Positions 43,827-51,729 of a stretch of 64,000 bases of DNA are shown piece by piece (within the stretch, counting starts at the first letter, position 1; the number at the start of each line of letters is the position of its first letter). The notes under the pieces were generated by a model that had not been told where the DNA came from, made no database searches, and was given only the letters and a program-made list of their open reading frames with translations. The stretch lies in contig NZ_JBLXCD010000004.1 in NCBI RefSeq assembly GCF_048265165.1, positions 212,403 through 276,402 on the forward strand, in the 5' to 3' direction. Both the position numbers and the translations under genes were made by a program. Source of the DNA: Oceanospirillum sp048265165. GTDB taxonomy: Bacteria > Pseudomonadota > Gammaproteobacteria > Pseudomonadales > Halomonadaceae.

Positions 43827-45008
43827 TTAGAGTAACTCAACCGCCACCGCCGTTGCTTCGCCGCCGCCAATACAGAGCGAAGCGATGCCACGTTTTTTGC
43901 CTTCCTGTTGCAAGGCGTGCATCAGAGTAACCAGAATACGGGAGCCGGTGGAGCCAATCGGGTGGCCTTGAGCGCAGGCTCCACCATAGATATTCACCTT
44001 TTCTTCCGGGATGTTAAGGCCGTCAATCGCCAACATGGTGACGATGGCAAAGGCTTCGTTGATCTCAAACAGATCTACATCCTCAATCGACCAGCCCGCC
44101 TTATCCAGAACCTTCTCAATGGAGCCGATGGGCGCTAGGGTAAATTCTGATGGTTGCATCGAGTGAGTGGCATGGGCAACAAAACGCGCCATAGGCTTCA
44201 GGCCGCGCTTTTTAGCTTCGGACTCACGCATGAGTACCAGAGCAGATGCACCATCTGAGATTGAGCTGGAGTTAGCCGCTGTTACCGTACCGTCCTTCGT
44301 AAATGCAGGTCGCAGAGAAGGAATTTTATCGATATTGGCGTTATGGGGTTGCTCATCATCGGCAATGACGGTTTCGCCTTTACGGCTGGTGACGGTGACG
44401 GGAGCTGTTTCAGCTTTCAGCTTGCCGTTATCAATTGCAGCCATCGCTTTTTTAAGGGATGCAATGGCAAAGTTATCCATCGCTTCACGGGTGTAGTCTC
44501 GATCATCGGCGATCTCCTGAGCAAATACGCCCATCAGTTTGCCGGTGCGGGCATCTTCTAAGCCATCAAGGAACATATGGTCTTTGACCTCACCATGACC
44601 GAGGCGCATACCGCTACGGGCCTTTGTCATCAGGTAAGGCGCATTACTCATGCTTTCCATACCACCGGCAACCATAATGTCATTGCTGCCCGCTTTAATC
44701 AGGTCATGTGCCAGCATAGCGGCTTTCATACCAGAACCGCACAGCTTATTGACGGTGGTTGCACCAGTGGAAACAGGGATACCAGCACCCATCATGGCCT
44801 GACGGGCAGGCCCCTGCCCAAGACTTGCCGGAAGAACACAGCCCATAATCACTTCCTGAATGTCTTCAGGCTTAAGGCTGGCGCGATCAATCGCATCGGC
44901 AATAGCAACACTGCCAAGTTGAGGTGCTGTCAGAGAGCTCAGGCTACCCATCATGCCACCCATCGGGGTACGAGCCCCGGAAACGATTACCACTGCATCT
45001 TCTTTCAT
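43827..45008 (-). CDS. Acetyl-CoA C-acyltransferase (thiolase)
   Basis: The 393-residue thiolase II family enzyme has the acylated Cys in VNKLCGSGMKA (residue about 89), NEAFA, the His of the GHPIG motif in GGACAQGHPIGSTGSRI, and the second active Cys in SLCIGGGEA. It cleaves or forms 3-ketoacyl-CoA. Divergent transcription from a TetR gene and the neighbouring acyl-CoA synthetase and dehydrogenases suggest a catabolic role, perhaps on 2-methylacetoacetyl-CoA from isoleucine. A role in making acetoacetyl-CoA for PHB is an alternative. Confidence 0.92.
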   Translation of the reverse strand: MKEDAVVIVSGARTPMGGMMGSLSSLTAPQLGSVAIADAIDRASLKPEDIQEVIMGCVLPASLGQGPARQAMMGAGIPVSTGATTVNKLCGSGMKAAMLAHDLIKAGSNDIMVAGGMESMSNAPYLMTKARSGMRLGHGEVKDHMFLDGLEDARTGKLMGVFAQEIADDRDYTREAMDNFAIASLKKAMAAIDNGKLKAETAPVTVTSRKGETVIADDEQPHNANIDKIPSLRPAFTKDGTVTAANSSSISDGASALVLMRESEAKKRGLKPMARFVAHATHSMQPSEFTLAPIGSIEKVLDKAGWSIEDVDLFEINEAFAIVTMLAIDGLNIPEEKVNIYGGACAQGHPIGSTGSRILVTLMHALQQEGKKRGIASLCIGGGEATAVAVELL

Positions 45009-45069
45009 GCTTGAACCTCTTTTTGTTATTGAACCTGAGACAGGTGCGCATTGCTCTGTGATTTTATCA

Positions 45070-45141
45070 CCCTAATATTTGACCGCTTTAGGGGGATTGT
45101 GGTTAATTTGGTAGCCATTAACCAAAAACCAAGCAAGCGCT
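45070..45141. promoter_or_regulatory. Candidate operators in the thiolase/TetR divergent region
   Basis: Within the 142-bp gap are three palindromic elements. These are CCCTAA / TTAGGG (45070-45075 and 45088-45093), TGGTTAAT / ATTAACCA with a 9-base spacer (45100-45124), and AGCAAGCGCT (45132-45141). The last 10-mer recurs on the opposite strand at 45895-45904, upstream of the acyl-CoA synthetase gene. It is therefore the best candidate for the operator of the local TetR protein. Confidence 0.5.
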
Positions 45142-45150
45142 AGATTTGAA

Positions 45151-45720
45151 ATGACTCTAACTAATAATTCAAAACGACGCAAGGAACTGGTAGCCATCGC
45201 CGCTCGACTGTTCTGTGAGCAGGGCTATGAAAGAACAACGGTGCGTATGTTGGCTGATGCCATGGGCATTAAGTCCGGCAGTCTTTTTCATCACTTTAAC
45301 GACAAACAGGAAATATTGTGTGCGGTTATACAGGATGGCATGGAAAGCGCCATGACCATTGCGGATCAGGCGCTGGAAGGGCTTACTCAGCCGAAAGAGC
45401 GTTTTAAAGCGCTGGCCAGAGCGCATCTTAGCACCTTGCTGAATGACAGAAATGCCCATGTTGTTGCTCTGTATGAATGGCGCAGCCTGACAGGGGAATC
45501 TCTAAGTGTATTGATTGATATGCGTGATCGTTATGAGCAGTTGTGGCAACAGGTTATAGATGATTGTGTCGCGGCAGGTCTGATCAACGGTGATCAGCCG
45601 CTGATTCGCCGTTTTGCCCTGGGAGCCTTAAACTGGACGGTTCAGTGGTACGACGCTGATGGTGAGAAAACACCAGATGATCTTGCTCAGGCTTTAGGCG
45701 AGCTGATTGGTCTGGGATAA
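45151..45720 (+). CDS. TetR/AcrR-family transcriptional regulator
   Basis: This 189-residue repressor-type protein has an N-terminal TetR DNA-binding domain: IAARLFCEQGYERTTVRMLA, then DAMGIKSGSLFHHFNDKQEIL as the recognition helix region. The C-terminal ligand domain includes LYEWRSLTGESLSVLIDMRD. It is likely to sense an acyl-CoA, by comparison with TetR regulators of fatty acid and branched-chain degradation. Placement between the thiolase and the synthetase genes supports control of this module. The ligand is not shown by sequence. Confidence 0.9.
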   Translation: MTLTNNSKRRKELVAIAARLFCEQGYERTTVRMLADAMGIKSGSLFHHFNDKQEILCAVIQDGMESAMTIADQALEGLTQPKERFKALARAHLSTLLNDRNAHVVALYEWRSLTGESLSVLIDMRDRYEQLWQQVIDDCVAAGLINGDQPLIRRFALGALNWTVQWYDADGEKTPDDLAQALGELIGLG

Positions 45721-46062
45721 GGCTTTGCATGAGGGAGTGAAACGGCCTGTTTTTGTTTGCAGATCAGAGTCTTGTCAGTGTTTATAAGGTGCTGCATAAA
45801 AACAGGGAACGGCTTTTAATCCACCACTTAACAGAAAAATGCATTTTAAGGGCTTGCGCGACAGCTTCAGGATCGCTAAATTGTTATAAAACCGAGCGCT
45901 TGCTAGTTAATAGTTAAGCGCTTTTTTTGAAGTGTTTGGCTTACGTTTACGTAAACTGTGATGGTGTCATTTTTTTCAAAAGAAATGATATCTGTAAATA
46001 AAAAAAACCGGTTGCCCGCCACGAATAAAAATAATCAGGCATTGGATATTCGGAGATCCGTC
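45721..46062 (+). promoter_or_regulatory. Upstream region of the acyl-CoA synthetase operon
   Basis: This 342-bp stretch holds AGCGCTTGCT (45895-45904), the reverse complement of the site in the thiolase/TetR region. It also holds a perfect 12-bp palindrome GTTTACGTAAAC (45945-45956), which resembles the binding site of the MerR-family regulator LiuR of branched-chain amino acid catabolism. The frame of the synthetase is open back to 45958 but is probably 5' leader. Confidence 0.55.
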
Positions 46063-47769
46063 ATGACAGCTAACAAAGATCAAAAAATAAACCCTATGAC
46101 AACTTCTGCTGCTGAGAAGCAGCATTTTGCCGCCTTTATGGCTGATTTTTCTATGGATCAAATTGAGGCTCAGTTTACTGGGAGTCTCAAAGAGGGATTT
46201 AATGCTTGCATAGAGTGCTGCGATAAACAGGTTCTGGCAGGACGTGGCGATGAGGTTGGCCTTTTCTGTGAAGCGGCTGATGGTTCCAGTTCGACCCATA
46301 CCTGGGCTGAGCTGCAGGCTAAGTCAGCTCAGTTTGCAAACTTTCTGGCCTCTCAGGGTGTAAAAGCAGGGGACCGTATCTCCTGTATGCTTCCTCGCAC
46401 TGTGGACCTTTTGGTTGTGGTGCTCGGTACATGGCGTATCGGTGCAGTTTATCAACCGCTATTTACCGCCTTTGGCTATGAGGCGATTGAATATCGTATC
46501 ACCCAGTGTGATGCAAAAGTCGTCGTCACTGATGCGGCTAATCGCCATAAGTTTGACCAGGTAAAAGGTCTGCCAACTGTTGTTCAGGTTTGCGGAAGTG
46601 ATGCAGAAGCTAAGACTAAAGGTGATCTGCATTTTGCTACGATAATGGCAGCGCAAAGCAATCAGTTTGAGCCTGTTGTTCTGAATGCTGATCAACCCTT
46701 CTTGCAGATGTTCACCTCCGGTACTGTCGGCAAATCGAAAGGCGTTGCGGTGCCGTTAAAAGCGCTGCTGGGCTTCTATATTTATATGAAGTACGCCATC
46801 GGTTTAGAGCAAGATGATAAGTACTGGAATGTGGCTGATCCGGGTTGGGCTTATGGCTTGTACTACGCGATTACTGGCCCATTATGTTCGGGGGTTGCCA
46901 CCCACTTTAATGAGGCAGGTTTTACCACCGAAAACACCTACGAGATGCTGGAAAAATACCAGATTACGAACCTTGCGGCGGCACCGACTGCTTACCGGAT
47001 GATGATGGCAAGTGATGCTCATAATGAGATGAAACCTAAGCTGTTACTACGCCGTGCCAGCTCTGCCGGTGAGCCGCTAAGCCCAGAGGTTGTTAACTGG
47101 GTGAGCGATGTTCTGGGTTGTCCGGTTATGGATCACTATGGCCAGACTGAGACCGGCATGACCTGCTGTAACCATCACGCGCTTGAACATAATATGCACA
47201 TTGGTGCGATGGGCTACGCTCTGCCAGGTTACCGGGTAGTGGCTCTGGATGCTGACTACAATGAAGTCAGTGCCGGTGAAGAAGGGCAGTTTGCAGTGGA
47301 TATGGAAAATTCACCGGCATTTTTCTTTCAGGGTTATACCTGGCAGGAAAAGAAACCCTTCCATGGAAAATACTATCTGACCGGCGACATGGTATTTGAG
47401 AACCGTGATGGTTGTTTCCAGTTCAGTGGTCGAGATGATGACATTATTACCACTGCAGGCTATCGCGTCGGGCCAGCTGATGTCGAAGGTACAGTACTGG
47501 AGCATGAGGCTGTGGCAGAAAGTGCTGCGGTGGGTAAACCTGATGCTAAACGTGGCCATATCATCAAATCTTTTGTTGTGCTGCGCGATGGTTATGAGCC
47601 TTCGGCTGAACTGGTGCAGGATATCCAGAACCTGGTTCGTGAGCGTCTGTCGACCCATGCATTTCCGCGGGAAATCGAGTTTGTTGATGAGCTGCCTAAG
47701 ACTCCAAGCGGCAAGATTCAGCGCTTTATCCTGCGTAAAAAAGCAGCAGATGAGGCAGCAACTGCATAG
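46063..47769 (+). CDS. Acyl-CoA synthetase (AMP-forming)
   Basis: This enzyme activates a carboxylic acid to its CoA thioester through an acyl-adenylate. The P-loop FTSGTVGKSKGVAVP, the motif MDHYGQTETGM, YLTGDMVFENRDGCFQFSGRDDDI (hinge Asp) and the C-terminal catalytic Lys in TPSGKIQRF are all present. From ATG 46063, with GGAG seven bases before it, the product has 568 residues. The open frame starts at 45958, but those 35 residues are basic low-complexity leader. The sequence is closest in feel to short- and medium-chain synthetases; the substrate is unknown. It heads a plus-strand group with the SDR and acyl-CoA dehydrogenase genes. Confidence 0.92.
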   Translation: MTANKDQKINPMTTSAAEKQHFAAFMADFSMDQIEAQFTGSLKEGFNACIECCDKQVLAGRGDEVGLFCEAADGSSSTHTWAELQAKSAQFANFLASQGVKAGDRISCMLPRTVDLLVVVLGTWRIGAVYQPLFTAFGYEAIEYRITQCDAKVVVTDAANRHKFDQVKGLPTVVQVCGSDAEAKTKGDLHFATIMAAQSNQFEPVVLNADQPFLQMFTSGTVGKSKGVAVPLKALLGFYIYMKYAIGLEQDDKYWNVADPGWAYGLYYAITGPLCSGVATHFNEAGFTTENTYEMLEKYQITNLAAAPTAYRMMMASDAHNEMKPKLLLRRASSAGEPLSPEVVNWVSDVLGCPVMDHYGQTETGMTCCNHHALEHNMHIGAMGYALPGYRVVALDADYNEVSAGEEGQFAVDMENSPAFFFQGYTWQEKKPFHGKYYLTGDMVFENRDGCFQFSGRDDDIITTAGYRVGPADVEGTVLEHEAVAESAAVGKPDAKRGHIIKSFVVLRDGYEPSAELVQDIQNLVRERLSTHAFPREIEFVDELPKTPSGKIQRFILRKKAADEAATA

Positions 47770-47815
47770 CTTATAGCTTTATGGCTCGTAACTTTTACGA
47801 TTCATCGTTTTTTAG

Positions 47816-47925
47816 GTCGGGCTTTAGCCCGACACGTTATAGCGGCAAAGAAAAATTATTTTGGCTACCACGCAGAACGTGGTAGCCCATTAAGAGTCAA
47901 CTCGCTCCCATGCTCGGCGTGGTAG
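47816..47925. repeat. REP-like palindrome cluster
   Basis: Two perfect hairpins lie in the 177-bp gap: GTCGGGC-TTTA-GCCCGAC (47816-47833) and GGCTACCACG-CAGAA-CGTGGTAGCC (47863-47887). A third copy of the element GCGTGGTAGC follows near 47918. This looks like a repetitive extragenic palindrome unit. The first hairpin may also end or stabilise the synthetase mRNA. Confidence 0.65.
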
Positions 47926-47946
47926 CGCAAACGTGAGAGAAACTCC

Positions 47947-48708
47947 ATGCAAATTTCAGGAAAAACCTTTCTGGTCACCGGCGCTGCTTCAGGCTTAGGT
48001 GAAGCAACTACCCGAAGCCTTGTCAAACAAGGTGCCAATGTTGTGCTGGCAGATATCAATAAGGCGGGTGTCGAGCTGGCAGCGGAGCTGGGTCAGGCCG
48101 CAAGCTTTATTGCTACCGATATTACCTCGGAAGAGGATGTACAAAATGCCGTTAATTTGGCCGTTGAGTCATATGGCGCTCTGCATGGCGTCGTACATTG
48201 TGCTGGTATTGTTGTTGTACAAAAACTATTGGATCGTGACCTGAATCCAGCTTCTCTTGAGCTGTTTGCTAAAGGTGTGAATATCAACTTAGTGGGTACG
48301 TTTAATGTGAACCGGCTGGCTGCTCAGGCTATGGCTAAAAACGAGCCTCTGGCGGATAACGAGCGCGGTATCATTATTAATACAGCCTCTATTGCTGCCT
48401 TTGATGGTCAGGTTGGCCAGGCTTCTTACTCCTCATCTAAAGCGGGTGTTGCTGGCATGGCATTGCCTTTAGCCCGTGAGCTCTCCCGTCATGGTATCCG
48501 GGTGATGACGCTGGCGCCGGGCGTATTTGAAACGCCGATGATGAGCGATATCCCCGACGAAGCCGTTGAAGCTTTAGGCAACTCAGTACCTTTCCCTAAA
48601 CGCTTAGGCAAGCCTGCAGAGTTTGCCGCAATGGCCTGCCATATTATTGAAAACACCATGCTAAACGGTGAGGTGATCCGCTTGGATGGTGCCATTCGTA
48701 TGGTTTAA
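47947..48708 (+). CDS. Short-chain dehydrogenase, probable 3-hydroxyacyl-CoA dehydrogenase (HSD10 type)
   Basis: The SDR protein has 253 residues. It has the NAD motif TGAASGLGEATTRSL, Asp after the second strand (LADIN, so NAD not NADP), the NTASIAAFDGQVGQ block with the catalytic Ser, and Y-S-S-S-K. The C-terminal APGVFETPMMSDIPDE and FPKRLGKPAEFA are typical of type 10 hydroxysteroid / 2-methyl-3-hydroxybutyryl-CoA dehydrogenases, which act in isoleucine degradation. The assignment is by family resemblance and by its acyl-CoA dehydrogenase and thiolase neighbours. Confidence 0.9.
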   Translation: MQISGKTFLVTGAASGLGEATTRSLVKQGANVVLADINKAGVELAAELGQAASFIATDITSEEDVQNAVNLAVESYGALHGVVHCAGIVVVQKLLDRDLNPASLELFAKGVNINLVGTFNVNRLAAQAMAKNEPLADNERGIIINTASIAAFDGQVGQASYSSSKAGVAGMALPLARELSRHGIRVMTLAPGVFETPMMSDIPDEAVEALGNSVPFPKRLGKPAEFAAMACHIIENTMLNGEVIRLDGAIRMV

Positions 48709-48755
48709 ACCATATTGAATATGCCGCTTAATTTGAAGAATTGAGGAAGACCGCG

Positions 48756-49913
48756 ATGCAGATGGCATTAACCGAAGAGCAGCAGATGATTCAGGATATG
48801 GCGCGTAAATTCGCCGAAACAGAACTGGAGCCGGTGGCTGCAGAGCTGGATCAGACTGGCAATAGAGAGGCTCTGTTATCCAACCTGAAAAAGCTTTCAG
48901 AGCTGGGGTTTATGGGGCTGAATGTAAAAGCGGAATATGGTGGCTCTGAAGCAGGTGTGATTGCATTTAGTGTCGCCATGACAGAAATTGCCCGAGCTTG
49001 TGCTTCCACCGCTGTCACCATGTCGGTAACCAATATGGTGGCCGAAGTGATTCAGGAAGTAGGCAATGAAGAGCAGCGTCAGAAATATATCCCTAAAATC
49101 TGCAGCGGTGAATTTGCTGCCGGAAGCTTCTGTTTAAGCGAGGCGAATGCTGGTTCTGATCCTTCCGGTATGCGTGCCAGTGCAGTGAAAGATGGTGGTG
49201 ACTGGATCATCAATGGTGCCAAGCAGTGGATCAGTAGCGCTGAGTATGCCGGTGTATTTGTCGTATGGGCGGTGACCGATAAAGATGCGCCTAAAGGTAA
49301 GGGCATCTCCTGCTTTTTGGTTGATGCTGATAATCCCGGTGTAAAGATCAGCAAAGCAGAAGATAAGATGGGGCAGAAGGCCTCTGCCACCAATGAGGTG
49401 CTGTTCGATAACTGTCGTGTGCCGGATTCTGCCATGATGGGTAAACTGAATGACGGCTTTCGTATTGCTGTTGCTGAGCTTGCTGGAGGGCGTATTGGTA
49501 TCGGGTCGCTGGCGCTGGGTATCGGAAGTGCAGCCATGGATTATGCGGCTCGTTACACTAAAGAACGCGAGCAATTTGGCAAGCCTCTGGCAAGTTTCCA
49601 GGGCCTGCAATGGATGATGGCTGATCATTATACCGAATTAGAAGCCGCGCGTTTGTTGCTGATGAACGCGGCCTGGAAAAAGGAACAAGGGCTTTCTTTT
49701 GCCAAAGAAGCCTCAATGGCCAAACTCTACGCCACGGAAAAAGCCAACACTGCCTGTTACAGCGCTCTGCAGTTGATGGGGGGGAATGGCTACGTTAAAG
49801 AATACCCTCTGGAGCGATTCGCAAGGGATGCTCGTGTAACTTCAATTTATGAAGGTACCAGCGAGATTCAGCGCGTGATTATCGCAAGGGAGATTTTGAA
49901 GGAGCTAAATTGA
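48756..49913 (+). CDS. Acyl-CoA dehydrogenase (short/branched-chain type)
   Basis: This FAD enzyme oxidises acyl-CoA to trans-2-enoyl-CoA and passes electrons to ETF. Signatures present are CLSEANAGSDPSGMRASAV, WISSAEYAGVFVVWA, the FAD-binding GGNGYVKEYPLERFARDAR, and IYEGTSEIQRVIIA at the end. The catalytic Glu is most likely in this last block, as in short-chain enzymes. The start is ATG 48756 after GAGGAAG; the frame opens five codons earlier at a TTG in that site. It has 385 residues. It is followed by a strong terminator that ends the module. No enoyl-CoA hydratase is found here. Confidence 0.93.
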   Translation: MQMALTEEQQMIQDMARKFAETELEPVAAELDQTGNREALLSNLKKLSELGFMGLNVKAEYGGSEAGVIAFSVAMTEIARACASTAVTMSVTNMVAEVIQEVGNEEQRQKYIPKICSGEFAAGSFCLSEANAGSDPSGMRASAVKDGGDWIINGAKQWISSAEYAGVFVVWAVTDKDAPKGKGISCFLVDADNPGVKISKAEDKMGQKASATNEVLFDNCRVPDSAMMGKLNDGFRIAVAELAGGRIGIGSLALGIGSAAMDYAARYTKEREQFGKPLASFQGLQWMMADHYTELEAARLLLMNAAWKKEQGLSFAKEASMAKLYATEKANTACYSALQLMGGNGYVKEYPLERFARDARVTSIYEGTSEIQRVIIAREILKELN

Positions 49914-49943
49914 TTTTCTGATTCTCTTCAAAATATTACCTGT

Positions 49944-49969
49944 AAAAACCGCCTTCGGGCGGTTTTTTT
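49944..49969 (+). terminator. Terminator after the acyl-CoA dehydrogenase gene
   Basis: The stem AAACCGCC / GGCGGTTT with a UUCG-type tetraloop (TTCG) and a seven-T tail is a textbook terminator. It separates the catabolic genes from the flagellar cluster. Confidence 0.95.
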
Positions 49970-50072
49970 GTGCCTGAAAAAAAGCGGCAATACTCTTCCT
50001 TTTTAAAAAATAAAATCTGTTTTTAAGTCTTTATTTTTTTATATGCAATTGTTTTTAAAGGATTTTTTTTAT

Positions 50073-50089
50073 TTGGCATGATGTTTGTA
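50073..50089 (+). promoter_or_regulatory. Sigma-54 type promoter before flgB
   Basis: TTGGCAT-GATGT-TTGTA has the -24 GG (50075-50076) and a -12 GT (50087-50088) with the exact 12-bp GG to G(C/T) spacing. The -12 GC is degenerate (GT). It is about 35 bases upstream of the flgB ATG. Confidence 0.6.
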
Positions 50090-50124
50090 TCTATGTTTGG
50101 CAAAGAAAACAGGTAGGGCAAGCT

Positions 50125-50526
50125 ATGACCGCAATCAGTTTTAAAAACGCTCTGGGTATTCATCCCGATGCACTTCGTGTTCGTACGGAGCGCTCTGAGA
50201 TTCTGGCGAACAATATCGCAAACTCGGATACGCCGGGTTTTAAAGCGCGGGATCTGGATTTTAAAGGGATTCTGCGTGGTGAGTATGAGAGTCGGGATCG
50301 TATGGAGCTGAATCGTACTAATGCGCGTCATATTCCTGCTGAAGCCGTTGCTACAGAAAGCTCGCTGAAATATCGGATTCCGACTCAGCCTGCTGTTGAT
50401 GGTAATACGGTAGAAACTGATATTGAGCAGGCACAATATGCCCGTAACTCTCTTGAATTTCAGTCAAGCTTTACCTTTTTGAACAGCAAGTTCAAAGGGT
50501 TAAGTAAAGCGCTGAGGAGTGAATAA
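50125..50526 (+). CDS. flgB: Flagellar basal-body rod protein FlgB
   Basis: FlgB is a proximal rod protein at the base of the axial flagellar structure. The 133-residue protein has the axial family N-terminal stretch SEILANNIANSDTPGFKARDLDF, seen here as LANNIANSDTPGFKA, and a C-terminal helix NSLEFQSSFTFLNSKFKGLSKAL. An AGGTAGGG site precedes the ATG. flgC starts two bases after its stop. No flgA, flgM or flgN lies upstream, which differs from the usual Vibrio or Pseudomonas arrangement. Confidence 0.96.
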   Translation: MTAISFKNALGIHPDALRVRTERSEILANNIANSDTPGFKARDLDFKGILRGEYESRDRMELNRTNARHIPAEAVATESSLKYRIPTQPAVDGNTVETDIEQAQYARNSLEFQSSFTFLNSKFKGLSKALRSE

Positions 50527-50528
50527 TT

Positions 50529-50981
50529 ATGTCTTTAGGTAAGGTTTTTAATATCGCGGGTAGCGGAATGAGTGCTCAGACGCTTCGTCTGAATACCACT
50601 GCCAGTAATATGGCGAACGCGCAGAGTGTCAGCAGTAGTGTTGATGAGACTTACCGGGCCCGTAAGGCAGTTTTTGCTCCTATGCTGGAGAATTATAAGC
50701 AGGGCGAGTTGGGGAATCCGGTAACCAGTTTCGATCCCAGAGATAGCGCGGGTGAAGGTGTTTTAGTTCGCGGGATTGTGGAAAGTGATGCCCCGCTTCA
50801 GCGCCGTTTTGAGCCAGATCATCCGATGGCTAATGAAGAAGGTTATGTGTTCTACCCTAACGTTAATGTTGTGGAAGAGATGGCGGATATGCTGTCTGCC
50901 TCTCGCTCATTTCAAACCAATGTTGAAGTCATGAATACTGCAAAGACGATGATGCAGCGTGTTCTGACGTTAGGCCAGTAA
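50529..50981 (+). CDS. flgC: Flagellar basal-body rod protein FlgC
   Basis: This second proximal rod protein has 150 residues. It has the axial motif LRLNTTASNMANAQSVSSSV and the C-terminal DMLSASRSFQTNVEVMNTAKTMMQRVL helix, seen as SRSFQTNVEVMNTAK. An AGGAG site at the end of flgB leads it, so flgB and flgC are translationally linked. Confidence 0.96.
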   Translation: MSLGKVFNIAGSGMSAQTLRLNTTASNMANAQSVSSSVDETYRARKAVFAPMLENYKQGELGNPVTSFDPRDSAGEGVLVRGIVESDAPLQRRFEPDHPMANEEGYVFYPNVNVVEEMADMLSASRSFQTNVEVMNTAKTMMQRVLTLGQ

Positions 50982-50996
50982 GCGAGGTAGCGGATC

Positions 50997-51704
50997 ATGG
51001 CGATAAATACGAATAGTGAATTTTGGGCAAATAACAGCATTGATGCTGTTAAACAGGCCGAAGCAGCAGCTAGCGCAGCTAAAAGTAATGAGATGGGTAA
51101 AGATGAGTTTATGAAACTCATGATTGCACAAATGAATAATCAGGACCCGCTGGAGCCTCAGGGTAATGCTGAATATATGGCTCAGCTATCTCAGCTTTCT
51201 ATGGTTGAGGGTATTCAGAACCTGAACACCGTAACTGAAGGTTTCATCACTTCGCTACAGTCCTCTCAGGCACTGCAGGCTTCTGCTTTGGTGGGGCGAA
51301 AAGTTCAGATTCAATCGAATATCGGTAATTTGGTTGAAGGTGAGAATTTCACTGGAAGTGTTTTCCTGTCTTCTACAGCAAATAACCTTGATATGAAGAT
51401 TGTGGATAATAATGGCCAGGTACTGAAGACGGTTGATACCAGCCAGTACCGTAATGAATCAGGTGTTTTTTCTGAAGGTCAGATTGATTTCGAATGGGAT
51501 GGCGTCATGGATAATGGTGAGCCAGCCGAACCAGGTTTGTATCAGGTGATTTCAAGTGCTGAGATTAATGGTCAGGCACTGTCTCTTACAACCTATACCA
51601 ACGCTAATGTGAACAGTGTCACTATCGCTAATGGCGGTGAAGTGTGGCTAAACCTTGCCGGTAAAGGTTCGATTGCATTAAGCGAAGTGAATGAATTTTT
51701 CTAA
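50997..51704 (+). CDS. flgD: Flagellar hook assembly scaffold FlgD
   Basis: FlgD caps the growing hook and is shed afterwards. The N-terminal region has the conserved block KDEFMKLMIAQMNNQDPLEP, followed by FMAQL-like NAEYMAQLSQLSMVEGI. The C-terminal part has the FlgD Ig-like/Tudor fold (FEWDGVMDNGEPAEPGLYQV). The length of 235 is close to the norm. Confidence 0.95.
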   Translation: MAINTNSEFWANNSIDAVKQAEAAASAAKSNEMGKDEFMKLMIAQMNNQDPLEPQGNAEYMAQLSQLSMVEGIQNLNTVTEGFITSLQSSQALQASALVGRKVQIQSNIGNLVEGENFTGSVFLSSTANNLDMKIVDNNGQVLKTVDTSQYRNESGVFSEGQIDFEWDGVMDNGEPAEPGLYQVISSAEINGQALSLTTYTNANVNSVTIANGGEVWLNLAGKGSIALSEVNEFF

Positions 51705-51729
51705 ATTTAGAAAGTAAGGATTAAGGATT

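Noticed and set aside
45958..46062. N-terminal extension of the acyl-CoA synthetase
   Set aside because: It begins right after the 12-bp palindrome, has a basic low-complexity product, and a better start (ATG 46063 with GGAG) exists.
49914..50072. Gene-like sequence between the acyl-CoA dehydrogenase terminator and flgB
   Set aside because: It is an AT-rich promoter region; no frame with a ribosome site is present.
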